A stretch of DNA of 64,000 nt from VXRD01 sp965242535 (GTDB lineage: Bacteria > Latescibacterota > UBA2968). The position numbers were made by a program, and so were the translations under genes. Where the stretch lies: positions 248,001-312,000 of the forward strand of contig OZ251458.1 of NCBI GenBank assembly GCA_965242535.1. The letters run 5' to 3'. Below the pieces are notes generated by a model, which was given only the letters and a program-made list of their open reading frames with translations, was not told the DNA's origin and did no database searches. Positions 34,054 to 42,397 of the stretch are shown here, one piece after another (positions within the stretch are counted from its first letter, which is position 1; each line of letters opens with the position of its first letter).

Positions 34054-34830
34054 TCACAAAATGCGTTCTGCAAAAAACATCCCCGTGCGCTCGGGGAGAA
34101 ACGACGCGAGGTCTTCGAGGTCGAGAACCACGCCGAGGTCCTTTGCCGCATGGCGGATGGCGTTCCAAAAATCCGCGTACTCATCGCCCGCGAGCAGGGC
34201 GTCGGCTGTCCTCGAAAATTCTTTGCCCCCTCGGCGATCCGTGGGAAAAGGATAACCCGCCGAGCGAAAAAAGTCACCAAAAAAATCGTAGTGTTGCCGA
34301 CGGTGGCAACGAACGCCCGCGCGGCATTTTGAAAGCCGTTCAGCCGCCCGGATGAGGTGGTAGCCAAAATAGGCCATCGCCGGGTTGGAAATGCGCGCCT
34401 TGTCGCGTTTGGGGCTTTCTACATGCACGCTGCGAATCACCGGGCCGGGCCAATAAATGTCTTTGCGATGCCGACCCGTGCGCCTGTCGTACCCAAAGCC
34501 GTCGAGGATGAAGCCACTCGTGGAGCGAATGGTGAGTGCCAACCGCTTTTGCGAAAACCGATCGGGCTGCCGCATCAGGGCTTCGCGGGTGAAATCGGGG
34601 ATGCCAAACAGCGCGCTATACGCATAGCAAAACGCGAGATAGGCATGCGGCACGGGTAGCCAGAACAGATCGCCGAGCCGCCGCGCCATCGCATCGTATT
34701 TGCGATCCAAAAAATACCGCCCATCTGAAAGCGCGTTGCCCACGCACGCGGGTTCGGTTGAAAACGCATTGACGAGCGCGCGAATAGACGCGATGGGCCG
34801 ATCGTTCGGTTCGGGCAACCGATCTGTCAT
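34054..34830 (-). CDS. Conserved-looking protein of unknown function
   Basis: A 258-residue soluble protein I do not recognise. ATG 34830 is chosen (MTDRLPEPNDRPIASIRALV); an AGGAT lies about 9 nt upstream. It contains many aromatic and basic residues (LFWLPVPHAYLAFCYAYSALFGIPDF, RRTGRHRKDIYWPGPVIRSVHVESP, RCHRRQHYDFFGDFFRSAGY). No signal peptide or membrane span. It lies 47 bp upstream of the SelW-like gene on the same strand, so a shared redox-linked role is possible but only inferred. Confidence 0.55.
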   Translation of the reverse strand: MTDRLPEPNDRPIASIRALVNAFSTEPACVGNALSDGRYFLDRKYDAMARRLGDLFWLPVPHAYLAFCYAYSALFGIPDFTREALMRQPDRFSQKRLALTIRSTSGFILDGFGYDRRTGRHRKDIYWPGPVIRSVHVESPKRDKARISNPAMAYFGYHLIRAAERLSKCRAGVRCHRRQHYDFFGDFFRSAGYPFPTDRRGGKEFSRTADALLAGDEYADFWNAIRHAAKDLGVVLDLEDLASFLPERTGMFFAERIL

Positions 34831-34942
34831 GGGCGGGCATCCTATTGAGCACAGGGCGACGCAGATGTATTGCAACCGGTCTTTGATTGCGATTTCAAAA
34901 GTACCGCGTTATCCTACAAAAGTCAACCCGAGGCGATAGCCG

Positions 34943-35287
34943 ATGAAGGCGGAAAGCGAATCGGCGAAACGACGCATGGAAACCGCCGATGTTTGCACCG
35001 ACCGCAAGGGCGATCCCGAACCCGATCCGGAATTGCGCGATTGCGAAAACGTGCCGTTGCGCGAAGATGTTGACGCCTACTTTGACCGCGAAGTGCGCCC
35101 GCATATTCCCGATGCGTGGATCGACCCCAGCAAGACCAAGGTGGGCTACGAGATTCCCTTCAATCGCCATTTCTACGCATTCGCACCGCCCCGCGAATTG
35201 ACCGCCATCGACGCGGATTTGAAAAACGCCACCGACCGCATTGCCGAGATGATCGGAAGGCTTTCCCAAACGGAGAACGACAAATGA
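34943..35287 (+). pseudogene. hsdM: Truncated type I restriction methylase subunit HsdM (C-terminal remnant)
   Basis: A 114-residue frame whose last ~97 residues match the extreme C-terminus of HsdM (CTDRKGDPEPDPELRDCENVPLREDVDAYFDREVRPHIPDAWIDPSKTKVGYEIPFNRHFYAF). Complete HsdM has some 500-800 residues with a methylase domain, and nothing of it is found upstream. The preceding bases are the intergenic region before a divergent gene. The stop overlaps the hsdS start (ATGA), the original operon junction. Hence a deletion remnant. Confidence 0.8.
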
Positions 35288-36609
35288 GCTTTCAAAAATA
35301 CGCGAACTACAAAGACAGCGGGACGGCGTGGTTGGGAAAAATCCCCGCGCATTGGGAAGTGAAACCGCTAAAATACCTGTCGCATATCAACAGCCGTGTG
35401 TTGTCTGAAAGCACAGACCCAGATTACGAATTTGATTACGTCGACATCGGTAGCGTATCGCCAGCGTTGGGAATCGCTAAAACAGAGCGAATAAAATTTG
35501 CAAGCGCGCCTTCTCGTGCCAGACGTTTGGTACAAGAAGGCGATGTTATTGTCTCAACGGTCAGAACATACCTTCGGGCGATAGCACCGATAAAGGGGAG
35601 TGCCGAAAATCTGGTGGTATCGACGGGTTTTTGCGTGGTATCTCCTCGCGACGAATTGAAATCGGCATACTGCTCTTATCTTTTGCAGTCCACCTTTTTT
35701 GTTGAAACAGTGGTTGCCCAATCCGTTGGGGTGAGCTATCCCGCCACCAATGCCAGTGACATCGCCAATATCAAGATTCCCTTGCCCTACGCAAAAGAAC
35801 AACAAAAAATCGCCGCGTTCCTCGACAGAGAAACCGCGCAAATCGCCGCCCTCATCGACGAACAGACGCGCCTGATCAGCTTGCTCGGGGAAAAACGGCA
35901 AGCGGTCATCTCAAACGCCATCACCAAAGGACTGAACCCCAACGCGAAAATGAAGGACAGCGGGATTGAATGGATCGGAGAAGTGCCCGCGCATTGGGAA
36001 GTGAAGAGAATCAAACATGTAGCACAAATCAACCCATCTAAATCAGAACTCAAGGCAATGCCCCTTGACACACTCGTAACCTTTCTGCCGATGGAATGTA
36101 TCGGCGAGACAGGCCAACTGGATGTTCGCAATAGCAAACCACTATCAGACGTTATGTCGGGATATACCTATCTTGCAGAGAATGATGTCATTAGTGCAAA
36201 AATCACCCCTTGTTTTGAAAACGGCAAAGGCGCAGTCGCTACCGGATTGTTGAACGGCATTGCATTTGCAACGACAGAGGTAGTTCCTTTTCGCTGTGTT
36301 GGGATACACAATCGGTATCTCTATTTTTTGTTTTCATCTTTCCCGTTCAGAAAAATCGCTGAAGCTTCAATGTATGGTGCGGCGGGGCAAAAGAGGGTAT
36401 CGGAAACGTTTTTTGCAAACTACAAATGTTGTATTCCGCCAACTCAAGCAGAACAAAAGGAAATCGCTGACTACCTCGACCGCGAAACCAAAAAGATCGA
36501 CGCGCTCGTTGAAACCTGCGAAACCGCGATTGGGCTGCTCAAAGAACGCCGAACCGCGCTCATCTCCGCGGCGGTGACGGGGAACATTGACGTGCGAAAC
36601 GCAGGCTAA
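35284..36609 (+). CDS. hsdS: Type I restriction-modification specificity subunit HsdS (orphan)
   Basis: A 441-residue HsdS with two target-recognition domains, each followed by a conserved helical region (AKEQQKIAAFLDRETAQIAALIDEQTRLISLLGEKRQAVIS, and QAEQKEIADYLDRETKKIDALVETCETAIGLLKERRTALIS). Each TRD starts with the repeated WLGKIPAHWEVKPLK / WIGEVPAHWEVKRIK. ATG overlaps the hsdM remnant stop. No hsdR or complete hsdM is present, so it probably has no methylation partner here. AT-rich second half (36000-36450) suggests transfer. Confidence 0.88.
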   Translation: MSFQKYANYKDSGTAWLGKIPAHWEVKPLKYLSHINSRVLSESTDPDYEFDYVDIGSVSPALGIAKTERIKFASAPSRARRLVQEGDVIVSTVRTYLRAIAPIKGSAENLVVSTGFCVVSPRDELKSAYCSYLLQSTFFVETVVAQSVGVSYPATNASDIANIKIPLPYAKEQQKIAAFLDRETAQIAALIDEQTRLISLLGEKRQAVISNAITKGLNPNAKMKDSGIEWIGEVPAHWEVKRIKHVAQINPSKSELKAMPLDTLVTFLPMECIGETGQLDVRNSKPLSDVMSGYTYLAENDVISAKITPCFENGKGAVATGLLNGIAFATTEVVPFRCVGIHNRYLYFLFSSFPFRKIAEASMYGAAGQKRVSETFFANYKCCIPPTQAEQKEIADYLDRETKKIDALVETCETAIGLLKERRTALISAAVTGNIDVRNAG

Positions 36610-36669
36610 ACGGATGAAAGCAACTTGCTTGCGGATGGGGCTTTACGCGCTGTCAGGTAACAGATCGTC

Positions 36670-36807
36670 ATGAATTTTCTGTCAAAACGAAAGCACGACC
36701 AAGCCAAAGAATCAACCCATCAGAATTGGGGGATTTTGTTTTCCCTGATTCTGCTGATCGGTGGTGGGCTGTTACTGGCATCTTGTTGGAGTACCCCGAT
36801 TTTCTGA
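36670..36807 (+). CDS. Putative 45-residue membrane peptide
   Basis: ATG to TGA gives 45 residues: a charged N-terminus (MNFLSKRKHDQAKESTHQN) and one hydrophobic helix (WGILFSLILLIGGGLLLASC). Charge distribution fits a single-span membrane peptide. No strong ribosome site and no homologue that I recognise; could be chance. Confidence 0.3.
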   Translation: MNFLSKRKHDQAKESTHQNWGILFSLILLIGGGLLLASCWSTPIF

Positions 36808-37188
36808 ATCTATTTGACCAAAGTCTCACCATTTTTTGAAGCGCGACTGACGAAAATTTCACCAAAATATATTTTGCAGGTAGGAAATGATCTCATTTAT
36901 CTCATTGTCGATATATCCAGCGTTGTGCTCATCGGGTACATTTTGAGGGCTAGATACGATACATCATTCGGTCAAATCGGATTGTCCTGCTTTCAGGTCA
37001 TTGGCGTTATGTACAACCATTCATGCAGTCGGCAATGTCTTTAACAATCTGTATTTTATATCGTTCTCATTGGTCCTGGAAAGATAGCGAAAGGCGCATT
37101 GATTTGGCGCGTGGTTTTTGGAAAATCGTCGAAATGTTGCGTCATCTTTCCACCTGCGGAGACCGACCACTGACTTTGGAGGAAGCGC
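36808..37188. other. AT-rich intergenic region
   Basis: A 380-bp AT-rich stretch with no convincing gene or RNA, between the restriction remnant and the glycosyltransferase. Its base composition matches that of the hsdS 3' half, so it may belong to the same transferred block. It ends with GGAGG before the glycosyltransferase GTG. Confidence 0.4.
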
Positions 37189-38295
37189 GTGAAATCCGTA
37201 GTCGCGCATAGCGCCAATCCCTTTTTGCCCTTGACCGCGGGCTGGATCTACGATCAGATGCGCGCAGCGAAGCGGTATCGCCCCATTGTGATGACGCAGG
37301 CGCGGCAAAATTTGGATCGGTTTCCCATTGCGCCGGTTTTGTCAACCGAAGATTTTTCGCCCGCCCGCAGAATGGCCCTGCGCCTCGTTCGCAAGGTGCG
37401 CGGCACGTATATGGGGTATGAGAACGGGCTGCGCGAGCACAACGCCGCGCTCATCCACGCGCATTTTGGGCAGGAAGGCTACCGGTGTTTGTCCGCAAAG
37501 CAGCGCGTGGGCATCCCGATGGCGACGACGTTTTACGGGATGGATGTCTCGGCCCTGCCCCGGCAGAAGATATGGCGGAGGCGGTACGAGCGGCTGTTTG
37601 CCGAGGGCGAGGTGTTTTTGGTCGAAGGGCCTTTTATGGGCGAGCGACTCATCGCGCTCGGCTGTGCGGCGAATCGCGTGGTCGTACAGCATCTGGGCGT
37701 GGATGTGTCGAAAATCCCGTTTGGCGCAGATCGGGCAGATGGCCCGCCGGTGGTGGTGACGTACGCGGTGTTTCGGGAGAAAAAGGGATTGATATACGCG
37801 ATTCGCGCCTTTGCAAAAATCGCGGACAAATATCCAGACGCCCAGTTGCGGATGATCGGCGACGGGCCTTCGCGCCCGCAGTTGGAGGACGAGATTCAAA
37901 AGCGACGCCTCGGCGCGCGCGTCGACCTGTTGGGCATGCTTTCGCATCCGGCCGCGCTTGAAGAATTGCGCCGCGCAACCGTGCTCCTCTATCCGAGCGT
38001 CACAGCGGCAGATGGCGATACCGAAGGCGGCGCGCCGGTCGCATTGATCGAAGCGATGGCCATGGGCGTTCCCATCGTCTCGTCCTTGCACGCCGACATT
38101 CCCGAGGTCGTGATCGACGAATCGTGTGGCCTGCTGTTTCCCGAACGCGATGTAGCGGGCCTGGCCGAGGGGTTGGACGCCACACTCAACGCGCCCAACC
38201 GCAACCGCGCCGCGCGTGCCCACGTTGTAGCGCGACACAATTTGGAGAAACAGGTCGAAAAATTAGAGGCTATTTACGACAAAATTAAAGATTAA
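37189..38295 (+). CDS. Glycosyltransferase family 4
   Basis: A 368-residue GT-B glycosyltransferase. The acceptor half has LIHAHFGQEGY. The donor half has YAVFREKKGLIYAIRAFAKI, RMIGDGPSRPQLE, DLLGMLSH, and the family-4 EX7E region GGAPVALIEAMAMGVPIVSSLHADIPEVV. GTG start with GGAGG upstream. It probably transfers a sugar to surface polysaccharide. Isolated, with no other polysaccharide genes adjacent. Confidence 0.88.
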   Translation: MKSVVAHSANPFLPLTAGWIYDQMRAAKRYRPIVMTQARQNLDRFPIAPVLSTEDFSPARRMALRLVRKVRGTYMGYENGLREHNAALIHAHFGQEGYRCLSAKQRVGIPMATTFYGMDVSALPRQKIWRRRYERLFAEGEVFLVEGPFMGERLIALGCAANRVVVQHLGVDVSKIPFGADRADGPPVVVTYAVFREKKGLIYAIRAFAKIADKYPDAQLRMIGDGPSRPQLEDEIQKRRLGARVDLLGMLSHPAALEELRRATVLLYPSVTAADGDTEGGAPVALIEAMAMGVPIVSSLHADIPEVVIDESCGLLFPERDVAGLAEGLDATLNAPNRNRAARAHVVARHNLEKQVEKLEAIYDKIKD

Positions 38296-38351
38296 CCGGT
38301 GGGATCGGTCAAGGCACCCAACGCCAGGAGCACGACCGCCGGGCACCTGTT

Positions 38352-38381
38352 TAGCGATCGACATTCCGCCGTCGATCGCTA
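38352..38381. repeat. Inverted repeat after the glycosyltransferase
   Basis: A perfect 11-bp stem TAGCGATCGAC (38352-38362) / GTCGATCGCTA (38371-38381) with an 8-nt loop. No T-run follows, so a terminator or a protein site are both possible. Confidence 0.45.
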
Positions 38382-38452
38382 CCCCCTAACCGCTTGAGGA
38401 GGTTGAGGGGCCAGTTGACCCGCCGACCGCCTTTCATCCGCACGAATTTGAA

Positions 38453-38480
38453 TTGACAATTTTTTTTGTTTTCGTAGCAT
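38453..38480 (+). promoter_or_regulatory. Possible sigma-70 promoter before the poly-C gene
   Basis: TTGACA (38453-38458) and TAGCAT (38475-38480), 16-bp spacer containing a run of Ts. The -10 is a 4/6 match. Confidence 0.4.
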
Positions 38481-38559
38481 GTCTAACATCGCAGTGGTTG
38501 CGCGAGCCATGAATGCCAGCGTAGCCCATCTCAAATCCACCCGTGAAGGAGCGTATTCC

Positions 38560-38682
38560 ATGTCGCGTTTTAACAGTTTTCTCAGAGGGCGTTATGTCTA
38601 TACGAAACAACAACTTACCCCCCCCCCCCCCCCCCCCCCCGAAAAATTGACGCCGATGCCATGCGGCGCGGAGCGAGGATGA
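38560..38682 (+). CDS. Short leader ORF containing the poly-C tract
   Basis: ATG 38560 has GAAGGAG about 10 nt upstream. It encodes MSRFNSFLRGRYVYTKQQL, a run of prolines from the C tract, then EKLTPMPCGAERG and a TGA overlapping the next ATG (ATGA at 38679). With 23 Cs the frame ends here; with 24 or 21 Cs it would stay open into the secreted protein. It may serve as a coupling leader or be the true N-terminus in an alternative phase. Confidence 0.5.
   Translation: MSRFNSFLRGRYVYTKQQLTPPPPPPPEKLTPMPCGAERG
38618..38640 (+). repeat. Homopolymeric tract of 23 cytosines
   Basis: An uninterrupted run of 23 C, within the leader ORF of a secreted protein gene. Tracts of this length slip readily and are a known source of phase variation. 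The exact length is also hard to sequence, so 23 may be approximate. Confidence 0.85.
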
Positions 38683-39527
38683 CGATGGCCTCGGCGTGCG
38701 CGCTGGCAATCGCGCTGATCGCTTTTGGGGCCGTCCCGACGCTGGCTCAGCCGACGGTGACGATCACCTCCAAGGGCAGTTATAGCAACACTTGCTCCGG
38801 CGCCGACGCCATCGCGGGCGACCGCGACTGCGATTGGCCCGGCTTGCAGGTTGACGAGGGCGACCGCGTGGAGTTCGCCATTCGATTGAACGAGGTACCC
38901 GCAAGGGCTTCGGGGATGATTCGCGTATCTTATTCGGTTTCCGGGAGTGCCTATAATGTGAACGACTTGCGAGGTGGGTTGTTGGGAAGCCAGCTCAATC
39001 AGAACGATATACCCAGTTCAAATGAATGCAATGTATTGGAAATGTACCCTCAGACCGCTTTGTCATTTAGGATCGTGAGAGACGACGATTTCCGCGACGA
39101 AGCCATCACTTTTACATTGACCGGCGTTTCCTCCACGTCTGGCAACAACGCGTACACCATCGGCACGCCGCCATTCGCCACCGTCGTCATCCGCGGCTCG
39201 GCGGCGAGTGTGAACAGCGCGCCATCCTTCGGCGACGACGCGGTGACGGACAAGACCTTCACCGCCCTCAACACCGCGATCGGGGCATTCCAAATACCGG
39301 CGGCAACAGGCGGGAATGGCGCGATCACCTACGCGGCTTCGGACCTGCCCACCGGCCTGACTTTCGACGGCACGGGCAACGATGCATGCTCGGCCACGCG
39401 CACCATCTGCGGCACCCCCGTCGCCGCCGAAACCGTCCGCGTGACCATCACCGCAACAGACGAGGATGCGGACGCGAGAAGCAGCGACGCGGCCACCCTG
39501 TCCTTCACCATCACCACGGGCGGATGA
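38679..39527 (+). CDS. Secreted protein with Ig-like/cadherin-like domain
   Basis: A 282-residue protein with a signal peptide (MTMASACALAIALIAFGAVPTLAQ). A first beta-rich region with cysteines follows (SNTCSGADAIAGDRDCDWPGLQVDEGDRVEFAIRL, IRVSYSVSG). Then a putative-Ig domain (SAPSFGDDAVTDKTFTALNTAI, LPTGLTFDGTGNDACSATRTICGTPV, VRVTITATDEDADARSSDAATLSFTIT). Proteins of this type are often long and repetitive; this one ends after one domain. The start is set by the overlap with the leader stop; ATG 38685 is possible. Extracellular adhesive role is inferred. Confidence 0.6.
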   Translation: MTMASACALAIALIAFGAVPTLAQPTVTITSKGSYSNTCSGADAIAGDRDCDWPGLQVDEGDRVEFAIRLNEVPARASGMIRVSYSVSGSAYNVNDLRGGLLGSQLNQNDIPSSNECNVLEMYPQTALSFRIVRDDDFRDEAITFTLTGVSSTSGNNAYTIGTPPFATVVIRGSAASVNSAPSFGDDAVTDKTFTALNTAIGAFQIPAATGGNGAITYAASDLPTGLTFDGTGNDACSATRTICGTPVAAETVRVTITATDEDADARSSDAATLSFTITTGG

Positions 39528-39894
39528 TCTATCCGTTGTTCCGCCACCGATCTGTTTAAGTCGTTTCTGGCAAGGCCATCTAAAATCGTCTAACCCGCGT
39601 CATTCGCACGCCATGCGTTTTGATCCGAGTCGATTTGTTCGCACCTACCCAAAGCAGATCGCCAAGACACCGATTAGCAAGTCGTGTACTACGGCCGCGC
39701 ACTTGTGAGAATTTGCCCAACTTTTGTCTTGCGTCTCATGGGTTTCAGGCTATATTGGCTTCAATGCTATGACGAAATCATGCGAAATGGAAATTGGGAA
39801 TGAACACCGGTCGCAATACCCATTCGCAATTCGCAATTGAAACGGCTGAACCATTGATGGTTGACAATGGTCATCAGAAAGGTATCGGTACTGA
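39528..39894. other. Intergenic region, no gene seen
   Basis: A 370-bp gap without a convincing gene. GGCTATATTGGC near 39752 could supply a -10 for the downstream IHF/HU gene, but no good -35 was found. Nothing else stands out. Confidence 0.35.
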
Positions 39895-40191
39895 ATGACA
39901 ACGACGAAAAGAGCCATTGCCTTGGAAATTTCCGATTGTTTGGGAATCAATAAACAACTCGCTTACGAGATGGTGAATACACTTTTTGACCTCATGCGCG
40001 AAAACCTAATTGACGGAAACCGAATCGAGATTCGAGGCTTTGGCGTGTTGGGGGTCAAGCCGACCAAACCCAAACCCGCTGCGCGCAACCCCCGCACGGG
40101 CGAGATCGTTTATGTGCCCGCGCGACGCAAAAGCTATTTTAAGGCGGGGGTCCGAATCAAGAAAGCGTTGTACAAGCCTTTGGACGAATAG
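39895..40191 (+). CDS. IHF/HU-like DNA-binding protein
   Basis: A 98-residue protein of the IHF/HU family: IALEISDCLGINKQLAYEMVNTLFDLMRENLIDGNRIEIRGFGVLGVKPTKPKPAARNPRTGEIVYVPARRKSYFKAGVRIKKAL. RGFGVL, the RNPRTGE arm tip and FKAG are conserved. It bends DNA as a dimer. It differs strongly from the other HU protein (24205). Followed by a terminator. Confidence 0.9.
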   Translation: MTTTKRAIALEISDCLGINKQLAYEMVNTLFDLMRENLIDGNRIEIRGFGVLGVKPTKPKPAARNPRTGEIVYVPARRKSYFKAGVRIKKALYKPLDE

Positions 40192-40334
40192 ACGGAACGG
40201 TACAACTGCGATAGCGATTCATCCATCCTTGCCCTGAACGCGCAAGCCCCGCAACTGACCGCTGATTCAACTGTTTGAGGTCAGCCTGTGGGGCGCGTGT
40301 CGTTATCGCCTCTTTTTCCTCAATCGCCAGCCGC

Positions 40335-40372
40335 AAAAACGCCTTTATTTTTTTGAGGCGTTTTTTATTTTT
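40335..40372 (+). terminator. Rho-independent terminator
   Basis: Stem AAAAACGCCT (40335-40344) / AGGCGTTTTT (40356-40365) followed by TATTTTTTC. A weaker stem (GCCCCGCA / TGTGGGGC) precedes it at about 40246-40294. Confidence 0.75.
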
Positions 40373-40463
40373 TCGCGGGATTTCTCAGCCTCGGTTTTGA
40401 ATGGGAACTCGAAAAAGTGTCGGGCGTTTTGGATGGGGAAAGGGTTGTCAGACGGAGAGACGC

Positions 40464-41813
40464 ATGCGTTCTGCAAGAAGTGAAAGCGGGATTGGAGACG
40501 CGCTCAAGACCTGGTATTCGCGCCTGTCGAGCCAGCGATTTTTGATGGCGTATTTTTTTTTGGTCGCCGTCATTCTCGTCGCGGCGTTTCTCGTGTACAC
40601 GCAGCTCTACGTGGTGCAACCCATGCGGCGGGAAGCCGAGCGCATGGGCCAGCTCTACGCTTTTATGCACAGCGTGACGACGTTGGACAAAATCGAGCTC
40701 AAGGAGGGATTTTACGTGGAGGTCATTTTTGATACCATCGAAAATCCCAATTTCCCGGTCGTGATTACCGATGAACAAGGCGTGCCGAAATACTGGAAGG
40801 CGATAGGCATTCCATTTGACGACCATACCCCCGAGACGCTGGGCGAGGTGATGGACAGGGCCTACGCGCTCGATCTGGAAAATGACCCCTTGCCGTTTGA
40901 ATTTCCCGGAACGGAAATGGGATCCGACGGCGAACCGGTTAGGGGCGGGCCGGAGATCTGGCAGTTGCACTGGGGCGCGTCCTCGCTGGAGAAGCGGTTG
41001 AACTGGCTGCCCTTTGTCGCGCTGGGGGTGACGATCGTTTTTACCGGGGGCGGGTATCTCGGGTTTCGATATATTAAAAACCGGGAGCAGCGGTCGATTT
41101 GGGGGGGCATGGCGCGGGAGACCGCCCATCAGTTGGGCACGCCCTTGTCGTCGCTCTACGGCTGGTTGGCCCTGTTGAAAGACGAGGCGAACGCGCTGGG
41201 CGATGGGGCGAGTGGGAAAAAGTTGAAAGATATCTTGGGCGAAATGGATCGGGATACGAGCCGCTTGAACAAGATCGCGTCCCGCTTTAGCCTGATCGGC
41301 TCGACGCCCGAATTGCGCTCGGGTTGCCTCCGCGAGGTGGTGGATGAAACCGCGGGCTATCTGCGGGCGCGCTTGCCCGAAAATGTGCAAATCGCAGAGG
41401 AGTTGGACGATCTTCCGGCCATTCCGATCAATCGGGAACTGTTGGGATGGGCGTTTGAAAATCTCTTCAAAAATGCCGCCGACGCGATGGAAGGCCGCGG
41501 CGGGCGCGTGGCTATCTCTTCTCGCATCGATGCAAAATCCCATCGGGTACTCATCGACGTGCGCGACACCGGCAAGGGCATTCCGCCGCACCTGGTCAAG
41601 CAAGTTTTTCTGCCCGGGATCAGCACCAAAAAACGCGGATGGGGTCTCGGGCTGACATTTGTGAAGCGCATTGTGGAAGATTATCACAACGGAAAAATCC
41701 ACATCCGAGAAAGCGTTCCCGGCAAGGGCACGACATTTGTCATCGCACTGCCCATGGATGAGTCGACGAACGGGCGTAGCCTGCGACGCAAGGAAGCGAG
41801 TAATACTCCGTAA
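40464..41813 (+). CDS. Sensor histidine kinase, PorY-like
   Basis: A 449-residue membrane kinase. A first helix (FLMAYFFLVAVILVAAFLVYTQLY) and a second (LPFVALGVTIVFTGGGYLGFRYI) enclose a ~130-residue sensor region. The phosphoacceptor segment is GMARETAHQLGTPLSSLYGWLALL, the ETAHQLGTP form typical of PorY-type kinases. The ATPase domain has NLFKNAADAMEG, DVRDTGKGIPP and GWGLGLTFVKRIVEDYHNG. ATG 40464 has GGAGAG upstream. The PorX-like regulator lies 584 bp downstream, so I infer they are partners. Confidence 0.85.
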   Translation: MRSARSESGIGDALKTWYSRLSSQRFLMAYFFLVAVILVAAFLVYTQLYVVQPMRREAERMGQLYAFMHSVTTLDKIELKEGFYVEVIFDTIENPNFPVVITDEQGVPKYWKAIGIPFDDHTPETLGEVMDRAYALDLENDPLPFEFPGTEMGSDGEPVRGGPEIWQLHWGASSLEKRLNWLPFVALGVTIVFTGGGYLGFRYIKNREQRSIWGGMARETAHQLGTPLSSLYGWLALLKDEANALGDGASGKKLKDILGEMDRDTSRLNKIASRFSLIGSTPELRSGCLREVVDETAGYLRARLPENVQIAEELDDLPAIPINRELLGWAFENLFKNAADAMEGRGGRVAISSRIDAKSHRVLIDVRDTGKGIPPHLVKQVFLPGISTKKRGWGLGLTFVKRIVEDYHNGKIHIRESVPGKGTTFVIALPMDESTNGRSLRRKEASNTP

Positions 41814-42397
41814 ATTAAATGATACCAAATTTTGAGACGCACAAATCTGCCCCTGCATGACTCGCTTTTCTAAAACGTTTGGTCCTAAAGCATCGTTGGT
41901 TGCCTTCGATGCCTTCGGCGACCTACTTTTTTTCAACAGCAAAAAAAAGTAAGCGAGCGGGGTACAACTGCCCCAGCAGTTCAAAAATGCCGCTCTCAAA
42001 CGCCGAGGGGCTTGCACAGCGCGGGCGGGGTACAACTGCCCCAGCAGTTCAATCGCTTTTGTAATCGCACGACATGGGCCAGCCTGCCAAGGGGGTTGCA
42101 AAACAGAAGTGCGTTGCGAGACGGACTTGCGCGCTGTGCCCGAGGGCTTTCGTTGATGGGGTTCTGTGATGGCATATTTTGCGATGGCTTGGTTGATGTA
42201 CTCCATCACGTCAGGCAATCTCTTGAAACATTGAAATCCCCCCAACACATCGTAGGGACAGGCCCCCCGTGCCTGTCCGAATCGACGAATCGAGAAATCA
42301 CCCCAACCCATCGTAGGGACAGGCCCCCGTGCCTGTCCGAATCGGCGAATCGAGAAATCCCCCCGATCCATCACCCAAAACCACATGAGAGGTACTC
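41814..42397. repeat. Intergenic region with two TACAACTGCC hairpins and two palindrome modules
   Basis: No gene is seen. Two copies of GGGGTACAACTGCCCCAGCAGTTCAA (hairpin stems 41966-41981 and 42034-42049) are followed by two tandem modules of the palindrome (42256-42278 and 42317-42338), about 61 bp apart. Each module carries the same flank GAATCG(A/G)CGAATCGAGAAATC. Confidence 0.7.

Noticed and set aside
33936..34367. Minus-strand ORF reading through the SelW-like start in another frame (MYAQGRNRILRCLRLRR...)
   Set aside because: It has no family match, whereas the frame starting at 34006 with the UGA gives a full SelW-like protein.
36814..37044. A 76-codon + strand frame in the AT-rich gap
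   Set aside because: No ribosome site, no recognisable domain and poor codon pattern; likely chance.
40365..42386. A 673-codon minus-strand frame opposite the PorY-like kinase
   Set aside because: Antisense shadow; the true gene on the + strand has kinase motifs and a ribosome site.
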